Source: Paramacrobiotus richtersi (taxonomy: Eukaryota > Tardigrada > Eutardigrada > Parachela > Macrobiotidae). Taken from it: a stretch of DNA of 25,382 bases. The stretch's first letter is position 1, and each line of letters begins with the position of its first letter. The notes under the pieces are model-generated. The model did not search any database. It saw only the letters and a list, made by a program, of their open reading frames with translations, and had not been told where the DNA came from. Positions 1 through 9,726 of the stretch are shown here, in pieces. The stretch spans positions 1 to 25,382 of the forward strand of contig JAQGAU010000641.1 in assembly GCA_034698045.1 (NCBI GenBank). Reading direction: 5' to 3'. The translations under genes and the position numbers were made by a program.

Positions 1-44
1 TAAATCCGAAAAAACACTTTTTAAAAAGTGTTTTTTTGGATTTA
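1..44. repeat. Near-perfect palindrome at window edge
   Basis: Two 21-nt arms (1-21 and 24-44) are reverse complements with one mismatch (g at 8 against the partner of an a) around a 2-nt centre, TA. The arms begin TAAATCC and are A/T-rich inside. It may be the end of a fold-back or MITE element that continues outside the window. No target duplication can be tested because the left flank is missing. Confidence 0.8.
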
Positions 45-620
45 TTCAGTCATTTTTGAACTTTTTCAAGATCCGTTGCGGTTGTTAGTCTTTCTCGACA
101 AAAACACATCGATTGTCGTCTCGCAACCCCAAATTGGAATGCCTTGTGCATGCGGCCATTAAGTATGCAGAGCTATTTTTAAAGTTACAGATAGCGCAAA
201 AAAAGCATCTGTTCCAGGCTCACTGTCGTCTGCTAGCAGTGGCCTTAAGGATCTTCATCTTAATTGCAGTACCATAGCTTTCTCATTGCATCGCAGTTAT
301 GGTACCATTACATACACACATACCCAAGGTGTGCGATGTAATGTTGTTGTTAGATCATCGACCACGACAAAACTGAAGTATGATCGATGCGAATGATAAC
401 GTTAACTACTGTCTAGCCGCCAATCTGGCCACTATTTGCCAGCTGGGTACCAGGACTGAGTGTCGATTTTCCATAATGCTGCAACATTTTAATACCCACC
501 ATCTTGCCCCAATGTGTAATCTTCCATTAATATTTATTTATTATGAATATGAATTAATGGCTCGGGATTAGGGAAAAAGGCTAATGAAACTATGGAGCGT
601 CTCAAAGTTTCCCTTCAGAG
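45..620. other. Intergenic DNA without a recognisable gene
   Basis: This stretch holds only short ORFs (longest 63 codons at 380-571, low complexity of signal, no recognisable motif). No exon of the local gene family and no RNA gene is visible. It ends at the 8-bp target duplication of the hAT-like element (613-620). Confidence 0.5.
613..620. repeat. Left 8-bp target site duplication
   Basis: CTTCAGAG is directly abutted by the CATGGGCG terminus and repeated exactly at 2013-2020. Confidence 0.85.
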
Positions 621-2012
621 CATGGGCGAATTTAACTCATCCAGGCGGGAGGGGCACTACAAATCCGGGAACCCGGAAACCCAGCGGGAAGCTAATAGAA
701 CTATTGATCTGAAACTGCTTTATTTTTGGCTGCCAGTCTGACGGCCATTCGTTCTCGTTCTGAAATTTCTCTGCGAATGTTTGGACTTTGTTTCGACTCT
801 AAGAGCGATTACTCGTTATTGTAAAAGTTCGCTTTTGAAGTCATCACGTACAAAAAAGTGGTTTTAATTGGACATAATGGACCATGGATAAAAGCGCGCG
901 AAGCGCGAAGCCATCGAACAAGTTCGTCACCGAATTTTGGAAAATTCACGTAAAAATTCAAATTTTCGTTCATTTGCATAGCTCAAACCGAAACTCTAAA
1001 TGAAATCTTCCCGACCGGTAATTTGACTATTTTTGCCGGCTGTCCTGGCCCCGTATTTCTGATCACCGTTGCCGGCCAGGAACTGGACTTACGAGATTAC
1101 GAAATCGGGCCGAGCAATATTTCTTGATTTTACAAACGGAACAGCGGTACTGCAGCTTCATGAAAGATATAGTTTGCTGTTGCTAAAGGACTGCTTTCGT
1201 TGTCAGTTTTCAGCGCTAACCCCGATACAAGCTATATCACCCGGACCTCGGCATCAATTAAAACGTTGAGTACAGACAAGACATTGGTAAACTGATTACC
1301 CGGCACATTTTCTGGGATCATCACATTTTGCAAGGCGATCAGCAACGGCCCGTTTCCACTTAACAAAAAAAAGCGCAACCTTTTTTTGCATAGTATCTAG
1401 TAAAATTTTACGACATAAAGGCTCGAAAGCTATCAAACTATCAGTAATGATTTAATTACAACGGCAATACCAAGATAGAGTACAATATCTTGTACTCTAT
1501 CTTGGCAATACTTCCGTGCCATCAACTGCAGAGAAGTTTTGCGAAGCATGTAGTTGTGCAAATTTCGCCAAGTGAAGTTGTGAACGCGATCCACTGTTCG
1601 TCAGTATAAAATATCTGCGGATTGTACCGATTCGTATTTCGCATAATTACGAGACAGATTTCGAAAGTGTCAGTGATATACAGATAGCTTAATTTCTGAG
1701 TAACTTAACAGTACTAATTCGTGCCCTTACATAAGCTACATATGGTCGGTCTGCTACAGTTTGATACTGGCATACAGCGCCGAAACTGGTGAGACGAACA
1801 GAACATATAAACTGGATTTTCTGTCGCGCTGGAGCTGTAACGCTTGCAAATTTGCTGCACACTACTGACAATACTCCCCCCTCTTGTATCACTGAACGTT
1901 AAGCCGGTTGAGTTTACCAATACTCCCCCCTTTGTATTTTTGAGGAACCCGATTTCGTAAAATGTCCGGGGGGGGCACGTGCCCCGGTGCCCCCCCCTTA
2001 AATTCGCTCCTG
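621..2012. mobile_element. Non-autonomous hAT-type DNA transposon
   Basis: The left end begins CATGGGCGAATTTAA (621-635). The right end, read on the minus strand from 2012, begins CAGGAGCGAATTTAA. These are matching imperfect terminal inverted repeats starting with CA. An exact 8-bp duplication, CTTCAGAG, flanks the unit at 613-620 and 2013-2020, the length typical of hAT transposition. The right subterminal part has G/C homopolymers around a CACGTG core (about 1965-2000), a style known from hAT ends. The 1392-bp interior has no long ORF and no transposase motif I can see, so mobility would have to be supplied in trans. The family assignment rests on duplication length and termini only. Confidence 0.85.
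1470..1505. repeat. 36-nt perfect hairpin with CAATA flanks
   Basis: The arms at 1470-1485 and 1490-1505 are perfect 16-nt reverse complements (CCAAGATAGAGTACAA) around a 4-nt loop, TATC. The same 5 bases, CAATA, lie immediately on each side (1465-1469 and 1506-1510), as a duplicated target would. It lies inside the hAT-like element, so it arose in or after that element. Confidence 0.85.
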
Positions 2013-2020
2013 CTTCAGAG
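2013..2020. repeat. Right 8-bp target site duplication
   Basis: This is an exact copy of 613-620 (CTTCAGAG), directly after the right terminal inverted repeat of the hAT-like element. Confidence 0.85.
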
Positions 2021-2358
2021 ATTTATGTATGTAGAATTCGGTTAACAATATTATTTCATCGTTCTTCATATAGACCGTTTATTGACATTGCTTATTTTAC
2101 AAACTGCAGCGCAGTAAATCAGTAAAAAGTATTTTTGACAGGTGCTCTGTGTGCTTTCCATTTCGTTTTTCAGTTCTCACATTATCGCTACCTCACAGAG
2201 CCTAGGGTAGATGAAATCGGTGCCTGGAGAAAAAAAATCTATATTTAATGCTTATGAGTAATTAAATTATTAATCAAAAATATGCTGACCACCGGCATTC
2301 AAGTGCAGCATATTTTACGAGATTTGTCTTGCAGTATTTGTCATAGGGAGCATACGAA
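2021..2358. other. 3' flank of gene A; no separate gene
   Basis: This region contains the probable 3' untranslated region of gene A (minus strand). A candidate ATTAAA poly(A) signal lies at 2244-2249 (plus TTTAAT) and a stem-loop at 2277-2316. No ORF of note is present. Confidence 0.45.
2277..2316 (-). repeat. Stem-loop in gene A 3' region
   Basis: Arms AAAATATGCTG (2277-2287) and CAGCATATTTT (2306-2316) are perfect 11-nt reverse complements with an 18-nt loop. The structure lies 43 nt beyond the gene A stop, inside its probable 3' UTR. Confidence 0.6.
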
Positions 2359-3416
2359 TTATGAGGACTCGCTTTTACAGGTAGTGTAGAACGCATCCGT
2401 ACATTCAAAAGCCTGCAAAATTCTATCCACAAAAATTTCCGACACGCCTTTCTCTTCCGGTGTGCAGCTGTCCAAAACCGGTGCTAGGCATTCCTTGAAC
2501 TTTTTACCGTAGCTGCAAAAACAGAGCTTTAAATCAAGACCATGGCTAACGGAGTTACGAATGTGTGGTCAAACCCGATATAGATATACATAATTTTTCT
2601 CTTGTAACGTTAACAGCTCGAGCTGCCCAAAAGTTTGCACAATACGCAGCGTCACATACCAGCAGGCATATCTCTGCACGTTGATCATCGTCAAAGCATG
2701 TTCCAATGGGTTCCAGCGCCATTCTGACGCTAATTCTCGCGTGGGACTGTTCAAATCCATCGCGGCTTCCGCTCCGTATTGGGAAGAAGCCAAACGTCCC
2801 ACGGTGTTCAAGCACACCGAAGCAGGTAGCACTATTTTTTCGCCGCAACCAACTATCTTGGTAAACTTGGAGTAGCTGCCTGTTTCGTTGCAAAACGATA
2901 AGATCTGTTGAACGGCCCTAAATGGGACTTGATTTTTGGTCAATACTTCCGGTGGTGCACATTTCTTGATCCAGTCAGCAGCGCAAGAGTGGGTTGCGAG
3001 AGCGATACTGAAACAGCAGTCTTCCTTTATTAGTACAAGATTACAAATAACAACCAACCTAATATGCAGTAAACAGAAATACGCAGGTACGAAATTATAA
3101 TGTCATTAATTACAGTCTTTGATTTGAAATACAAAATAAGGCATTACCTGCACATGCTATTAAGAACAGTTTCCGTGATGACTTGGGTAATATTACTGAA
3201 GACCTGACGTAGGTCCATGTTAGTTGCCACAAAATACGCGGGCGCCATACAGGCCACTTGCTGCACCGGTTGGCATTCTGGCCGATCATTCACAAATGGC
3301 AGAAACGCCATCCTATAGCTGGCAAGTTCATGATCGCTTAGTAACGTTAACTCGCCGCGAACAGTAGATAAGCATACCGTCATGCACACGAACCACACAC
3401 TTTTTGGAAGCCCCAT
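2359..3416 (-). CDS. Gene A: secreted 14-cysteine family protein
   Basis: Three exons join as 3416..3148, 3007..2660 and 2512..2359, giving 771 nt and 256 residues. Both introns (140 and 147 bp) are GT-AG and interrupt a codon after its second base. The ATG is set by a signal peptide (residues 1-21, hydrophobic core ending in VRG) and by alignment with the paralogues. The mature chain has 14 cysteines: three in exon 1 (PECQ, ACMAP, SMC), six in exon 2 (C-x7-C, CAPPE, SFC-x14-C, VC, AC), one rebuilt across intron 2, and four in exon 3 (KEC, SC, FEC, TTC). A CNET sequon sits between two conserved cysteines. A is closest to B, with which it shares about 400 bp of 5' flank. I recognise no known domain; a secreted disulfide-stabilised role is inferred. 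Confidence 0.85.
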
Positions 3417-3497
3417 GTTGGCAGTTCAAGGTCGCATGGAAACCCACGGAAGTACTCGACTAGGATAAATTCTGTGCGGAAAGTTGCAGCCAGCTAG

Positions 3498-3503
3498 TTT
3501 AAA
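3498..3503 (-). promoter_or_regulatory. TATA-like box of gene A
   Basis: TTTAAA lies 82 bp upstream of the ATG, in a block (about 3460-3510) nearly identical to that of gene B and containing TTTAAACTAGCTGG-like sequence. Its position matches the TATA elements of the other copies. Confidence 0.5.
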
Positions 3504-3510
3504 TGTACTG

Positions 3511-4606
3511 CTGTCCGCTGTGCTCCTAAAGCGTGCCAAGCATAATAAACGTACAGACCGACAATATCGATTGTTTCTGCTGATTACAGTCTATGGTCAA
3601 CATTCAGGGGAAAGTCTGTCAGACAGTCAAAAAATCCTCAGTTCAGATAACAAGTGTTGAAAGTACGAGGCACCCCAGGATAACAGACCTTCATGTGTAT
3701 AAACAGCACAATTGCAACAGGAGACGGTCCGAATAATAACGCACGCAAAACAAAGCTGACAACGGACCCTCATGGCTTTGAAATCATGGAGTTATAGAAG
3801 TTCTATACGTAGAATTACTCTCGTTATAAGTTTGTGGCCTGGCGTACGTCTTAAAGAAAGCTGTTCAAAGAAAGCTGTTTAAAGAAAGCTGACCTAAACT
3901 GTGTTACAGTTTGTTTATAAACGGCATACCGTGCGTACGCAAAAATTGTAATTTGATGACGGAAACGTAAAAAAACAAATTATCAGCGAAGATTTGAAGG
4001 CTTAGATGTTCCAGAAAAGTGACATTCTGATCGATAAGTTTTCTTGCAGCTAGAGAGCTGTTATACAGAATAGAAGCAAAACCAAGCTTCGCAATTCGAA
4101 AACGATAAGGGGTACTTTGAATTTAATCGTCGTTTATAAGTAAAATTAAAGCTGGTTGATACATGTTGTCACGTTGGGTGCTAGTGTACAATGAGCATAG
4201 AAGTAGTCACGTTAAAGACTGAACTTAAGGTTGACAAGGAAACGGAAGCATATTATGCCGACTACAGTAAAAGTTATGCGCCGGCAACATTCGGTCCATG
4301 TTAGGCTTTGTCCGGTTGGAAAAGCTTATATAAAAAAATATTTAATTATGCTGCACTGTACGTTTTCATTCCCGTTTCCGTTATATTTGCGCTGTCGAAA
4401 CTTCACGGCGCATGGTAAGGGAAACTGCTGTCGACGGAGAACGGAAATGCTGGTACAATGAATATTTGTGCGTTAATCAAAAACTGTTTGACCACCAACT
4501 TTTCATAAGTATTTTAGCGAATGTATCTGGAAGCATAATAATTCTGCTGCATTCTTTATCTTGCGATTCTGGTCGGCGGACAGCATATCGATCATGAGGA
4601 TTCAAT
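3511..4606. other. Intergenic: 5' flank of A, 3' flank of B
   Basis: No gene is seen. The part up to about 3830 is a diverged duplicate of the flank upstream of gene B (about 6085-6420). A 14-bp unit containing AAAGAAAGCTG is repeated three times at about 3851-3892. The short ORFs at 4231-4597 look fortuitous. Confidence 0.45.
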
Positions 4607-5998
4607 TTAAAAGCTATTGTAGAGTGCGTCGGTGCATTCAAAAGCTTGTAAAACACGCTCCTCAAAGTCTTCCGTTACGGTTTTCTCTTCCGATGTGCAG
4701 CCCCTGTCCAAAACTGGTGATAGGCAATCCTTAAACTTTTTACCGTAGCTGGAAAACAAAGTTTATCAAGAATATACATGTATACATAACGCAATCACGA
4801 GTGTATCAACATTCTCGTAGACCGCTATGTTAAGCCAACTTACGCATTAATAACTTTGAAAATGCACAACTCTTCACTGTTTAAGTTTGGTATTTTTTTA
4901 AGAATTGCACAATACTCACCAGATTTAGTAGATCATATTGATATGAAACGCGTATTTTATTCGTAACTCCGGGTTCACGTGTAGGAAATACAAAGTTTTT
5001 TCTGGTCTATACGCGCTGCCCCTAATTTTGTGCATACAGTATAGCGTGTTACATACCAGCAGACATATTTCTGTAAGTCTATCAGTCTCAAGATAAGTCC
5101 CAATAGGCTCCTGTCCGAATCTGATGCTACCACGGAACTGTTCGCATACGTTCTTCCTTCCGCTTCGAACTGTGCATCAGCCAGAGGTATCACGGTGTAT
5201 AAGCATGTCCAAATAGGTTCCACTATTTTTTGCGCGCAACTAGCTATCTTGGTAAATTTGGAGTAGCCGCCCGTTTCGTTGCAAAACGATAAGATTTTCT
5301 TAACTGCCCTGAACAGGACTTGATTGGTGGTCAGTCCGTCCGGTGGTGCACAGTTGCTGATCCAGTCAGTGCCACAAGAGTGGGTTGCATGAGCGATGCT
5401 AAAACAGCACTGTTTTTTATATTTCCAAAATTTTGCATAAGCACAATGTTTATTTTCACAAACAGAAATGCGCAGGAACATAACTAATGACATAATTAAC
5501 GTGAGCTATCTGGCGGCGGCGGCAGACATACATATTTTACCGGGTTGACAACTTGCTTCCTCTTTCATTTATGTGTTGTGTGTAGATACATATAGTCCAT
5601 GATGTCCATTTGTGTATAGGTACGTATAAAAGTATCTCTACCGTAGATACTGAAATGCGGATAAAATAAGACAACCTGTTTTTTTACTGCACCAATTTAT
5701 GAAAATTTATCTATAAGATGTAAAAGAAAATAAGGCGTCACCTGCACATGCTGTTGAATACATTTTCCGTGATTTCTTGGTTAATATTACTGGCGACGCG
5801 ACGTAAGTCCATTTTCGTTACCACAAAATACGCGGGCGCCACACAGGCCGCTTGTTGCTCCGGTTGGCATTCTGGCCGATCATTCACAAATGGGAGAAAC
5901 GCCATCCTAGCCAGTTGATGATCGCTTGAGAAGTCGCAATGAACAGCAGATAAGCATACCGTCATGCAGACAAGCCACAAATGTTTACATAGCGCCAT
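4607..5998 (-). CDS. Gene B: family member with shortened C-terminus
   Basis: Exons 5998..5742, 5398..5057 and 4748..4607 join to 741 nt and 246 residues, with two phase-2 GT-AG introns (343 and 308 bp). The protein starts with a signal peptide (about residues 1-21, core LWLVCMTVCLSAV) and follows the family: PECQ, ACVAP, SMC, C-x7-C, CAPPD, SFCNETGGYSKF, KDC, GC, FEC. It ends YNSF and lacks the last cysteine. Compared with gene A, the TGT cysteine codon is TTT and the next AAA codon is TAA. The following codons (ATT GAA TCC TCA TGA) still align with A's tail and its stop. The mature chain therefore has 13 cysteines, an odd number. All splice sites are intact, so this looks like a recent C-terminal truncation rather than a dead gene. 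Confidence 0.82.
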
Positions 5999-6078
5999 GT
6001 TTAGTGTACAGTCGCTCGGAAATTCATAGAAAGAACTCGACTTGGATAAATTCTAATCGGAAAGTTACGCCCAGCTAG

Positions 6079-6084
6079 TTTAAA
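6079..6084 (-). promoter_or_regulatory. TATA-like box of gene B
   Basis: TTTAAA lies 81 bp upstream of the ATG, within the block shared with gene A. Confidence 0.5.
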
Positions 6085-6720
6085 CAATTACTGCGGTCTG
6101 TTATACTGAGACCTAGGACGTGCCAAAAATGCAAACTGAAAACACCGATGATTCCTGCTGATTAGCTGATAGTAATCAAAAGCCATCTACCGGTGGAAAC
6201 TCATGTGTTAAAATAACAAGAAATAGCTGTTTAGTACAAGTAATCTGTAAGTACTTCATATCCTGAAGAGACAAGTACATATGTACGGTACTAGCAAATA
6301 GAACAGCAAGGAGACGTTCACGAGTAATAAGTGCACACTTCAAACCTGACCTTTGAGCTACCTGTATCCATAACTTCATGTCGTACAAAATAGCATTCTC
6401 ATTGTTTCATACTGATTACAATACTTTACTTTAATTATTTAGCTGAACATGTTATATATCTGCGGACTGCAGACGAAATTTCCTTTTGATTTCGCATACG
6501 CTGGCTTCCACCGTTAGCCCGTATGCGCATATACAGCCGGATCTTCCTTCATTTTTTGATACTTGTCCATCGCAGTTTCGTGCCTATCATGGTGAACTTC
6601 GAATAGTTCTCGATGAAGGTTACATAATGCACACAAATTATATACTACTAATGACCATGTAGATCGTGAGAGCAAGTTATATTTTCAAGCGAGCGCAGCG
6701 AGCGTTCTTTCCCCTGCAGA
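6085..6720. other. Intergenic 5' flank of gene B
   Basis: The part nearest B is a diverged copy of the flank of gene A (compare about 6300-6420 with about 3715-3840). The 70-codon ORF at 6176-6388 has no family features. A short GCGAGCG-rich tract lies at about 6690-6705, just before the minisatellite. No gene is seen. Confidence 0.45.
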
Positions 6721-7366
6721 AAAAGTTGGGTTCCTGTTACGGCTGGTACCCGGGCTTAGGTCCATGACGTAATACGCAACCCAAAAGCAGCCCGTACCGA
6801 ATAGACCGATACCGAGCCACGAGTTCGGTTCGTCAGTTCTTCGGGTTCTTGGGTTCCCCGTTTAACATACAGGTGAATGGGCTTAGCTCGGCTCCTGTTA
6901 CGCGGAGTACCTGCGGGTACTTGCAAGTACTTCAAGGTCGCGGGTTCCCCGTTTAACATACAAGTGAATGGGCTTAGCTTGGCTCCTGTTACGCGGAGTA
7001 CCTGCGGGTACTTGCGGGTACTTCAAGGTCGCGGGTTCCCCGTTTAACATACAGGTAAATGGGCTTAGCTCGGCTCCTGTTACGCGGAGTACCTGCGGGT
7101 ACTTGCGGGTACTTCGGGTTCTTGGGTTCCCCGTTTAACATACAAGTGAATGGGCTTAGCTCGGCTCTTGTTACGCGGAGTATCCGGGTACTCGCGGGTA
7201 CTTTGTGGTCGCGGGTTCCCCGTTTAACATAGGAGTTAATAGGCTTAGCTCGGCTCCTGTTACGCGGAGTACCCGGGTACTCGCGGGTACTTCGGGGTCG
7301 CGGTTCCCTGTTTAACATACAGGTGAATGGGCTTAGCTCGGATCCTGTTACGCGGGGCACCTGGGT
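6721..7366. repeat. Minisatellite, about 91-bp unit, six copies
   Basis: A unit beginning GGGTTCCCCGTTTAACATA recurs at 6851, 6942, 7033, 7124, 7213 and about 7301 (spacings 91, 91, 91, 89 and 88). Degenerate partial units lie before and after. Each unit also holds GGCTTAGCTCGGCTCCTGTT and TACGCGGAGTACC, followed by a nested short repeat of GCGGGTACTT type whose copy number varies. The neighbours are close in sequence, implying recent expansion or homogenisation. An ORF crosses it on the minus strand, but the period is not a multiple of three, so the frame changes from copy to copy and coding is unlikely. Confidence 0.9.
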
Positions 7367-7475
7367 AGAGTTTTTCCGATTCCAGAGCACTTTGTTCAGC
7401 AGCACACACACGCAGGCACGCCCGTACAACTGATCCACTCTCTGCTTCGAAGTAGGTTTTTGAGAATGTGAAACC

Positions 7476-7499
7476 AGCTAGCTTGATTTCAAGCTAGCT
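7476..7499. repeat. 24-nt palindrome AGCTAGCTTGA
   Basis: Arms 7476-7486 (AGCTAGCTTGA) and 7489-7499 (TCAAGCTAGCT) are perfect reverse complements around TT. It lies about 110 bp beyond the minisatellite. Confidence 0.75.
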
Positions 7500-9415
7500 T
7501 TGTGCCGAAATGATTATTGTACAAACGTGCATTTATACGGAAAGTGTGAAGATCCCTGGACCGCACGCTGGGTTGTTTAAAATAGATCGCTTATTTCTAG
7601 CTTTAACTAAGTATTTCGCGCACAAACAAATTCCTTGACACTATTCTGACACTATTCTGACACATATTATGAATTGTTTTATACATACTGCACAATGGTT
7701 TAACGGATTTTGGTGGTCACCTGTATTGGTTACGCTGATGGTTATTACAGTTTATGATTTCTTCCTCTTAATTCGATGATAAGTAAGTTAGCTACAGTGC
7801 GACTGGGCAAATTCCTGACCAAAATTCTCAAACTGCTGTCAGAGGTCATTATGTCAAAAAGCAAGAGACTATCTTGTCCCAGATGATAGGCCTGCTCTTT
7901 CTGCACCGTTTGAACATACTTCTGAATTCACACTCCATTAAAAAAATTGGAGAGAATTTAATCTACATATTTTTCGCTTTGTTAGCTATCGGAGGCTTGA
8001 GGTTCACATCACGGTTTTTAGTGAAGAAATTCTTAAAAAGCAGGGGTTCAATCAATAGACAGTTCTGTCTCGAATAACATAGCAGGGAACTCTTTCCGTG
8101 TCCTTGCCACAGGATGTGAGGATGGCGTTGATGCGGCTTACAGTGACGCAAAGACATACCCCAGCAGACTCTGGCCGTACCATTCAAGGCCGCATACGCT
8201 ATATTTTTTGATCGATAAAAACACATATATATTTGGGAAGCACTGCAATGACATTCAGAGCAAAAAGAAGCTGAAGTTAACAGTTATAGGCTTATAGCGT
8301 TGTCAAAACAGACTTCAGTCATTCCAGGAGAAGATCCGCGGATTGATTTCTTGCAGACGTTTCTGGTGTAAAATAAACATATCGACACTGATGATATAGG
8401 CTTAGCAGACCAATCCTTCATGATTCATCCATACTTCTATAGTTGCAGTGGAATTTTTGAGTCTGAGGTATACAGACCGCGGCAGTTCTCAGTGCCTCTG
8501 TAGACTCCTATGAGAGAATGAATTTCTTGCCGAAGGTCACCGGTGCTGTGACGTCGGCTTAAGCGAGAAGCTACACTGGCTACTCATAATTTGCATGCTG
8601 CCCGCAAACGATCATTGAAACGGTTGTTACGTCGTGCCGGTCGTGGTTTATGAGACCATGATTTCAAGGCCCACACTTCCTGTTATCAGTAAGATCTGCA
8701 GGATGCGTTACAGCGGGGCGACCAAAATTCTTTCATCGGGTGCGACTTGGGAAGTTGCGACGCTCGGCAATGAATGGCTACAATACCACGGCCAGATACA
8801 GGTCTCGAACAGCTTTCGGTCAGACTTGGCCCAGTCGCAGTGTAATTCTACTGCGAAAGTGAACTCGCTGATTGCAGTAACTGAATGACCGAAGCAAACG
8901 ATAATTGTTTTGTAATCGATTTATTATTAATTGACTAATCGTTATAAATAATTTATTAGTATAATTAGTTTCCACTTTTTTGGTTGTTTGTAATTTATCA
9001 CTATAAATTTATTAATAATTAGTATTAATTTCCGGCTATTTGTCTACCGAGCTGCACGAAACGCATTTTGAGCTGAATATAGAGAACCTTTGCTCCGCTT
9101 CGATCAGTAAGTTCGCCTCAAATCCACAGCGAGTTTTTAACTCTAGCAAGATCAACAAGCTTGTTGAATTTTTAAGATGAACCGCCGCCCTATTACTGGC
9201 CTGTTTTTTGTGGCGATATTTTTTTGTGTGATAATTGATAATTTTTTATTAAGTGGTAATTAATAAGTAATAAGTGATATTTTTTGAGTTTATAAGTCTG
9301 GGGGATTGATTATTGATATCAACCAGTGTGGAAAGCGATATGTGATTCTAATAAACATACCATAGTATGAGACTGCCGCTTGACCAGTTTAGCGTCTGGT
9401 TAAATTCATTGCTCA
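7500..9415. other. Long intergenic stretch, no supported gene
   Basis: This is the largest gap inside the array. It holds short plus-strand ORFs rich in hydrophobic residues (7669-7779, 36 codons, FWWSPVLVTLMVI core; 7874-8077, LIYIFFALLAIGG core). They look like single membrane segments but have no recognisable homology, and no splicing that joins them is evident. The ORF at 8634-8888 is unremarkable. No exon motif of the cysteine family (FEC, CNET, PECQ) remains, so I see no pseudogene copy here. Confidence 0.4.
8890..9030. repeat. AT-rich segment with an internal duplication
   Basis: This segment is almost purely A/T, with two related blocks around TTTATTAGTATAATTAGTTTCC and TTTATTAATAATTAGTATTAATTTCC. 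It is low complexity, with no coding potential. Confidence 0.55.
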
Positions 9416-9421
9416 TTTATT
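9416..9421 (-). terminator. Candidate poly(A) signal of gene C
   Basis: AATAAA on the minus strand (plus TTTATT) lies about 305 nt beyond the gene C stop. It is the first clear hexamer I find downstream, but the distance makes the assignment tentative. Confidence 0.3.
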
Positions 9422-9726
9422 GAATAGATCGTTGGTTTTCTTTTAATAAATAAATATAATTCCGACCAAGGTGTTATACGGGGAAAAAAACTGCTCGCTC
9501 GCTTGATTTTAAGGGCGAACGACAAAGAGAGACCTTCGCTAGTGTAATACAAACAACCGGCATACATAGTATCAGACATCAGTTGCCCCATTTATCTGGC
9601 AAGAGCGTGTTTTTCGACCCACGCAGTGCGATTTTGTTGTCTTCTCACATAGGGTGTTTTTGAAACGTACATTATGGCCATTACAGTTGCACGTCGTCAC
9701 ATTCGGCTCATTTACATGTGTAGATT

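Noticed and set aside
6756..7438. Repetitive minus-strand ORFs (67 and 149 codons) with recurring RNRSRAKPI motifs
   Set aside because: They are the minisatellite read as protein. The 91-bp period is not divisible by three, so each unit is read in a different frame, and unit changes of 2-3 bp are not frame-preserving.
2021..9726. Additional broken copies of the cysteine family in the gaps
   Set aside because: I looked for remnants of the FEC, CNET and PECQ blocks outside the seven genes on both strands and found none.
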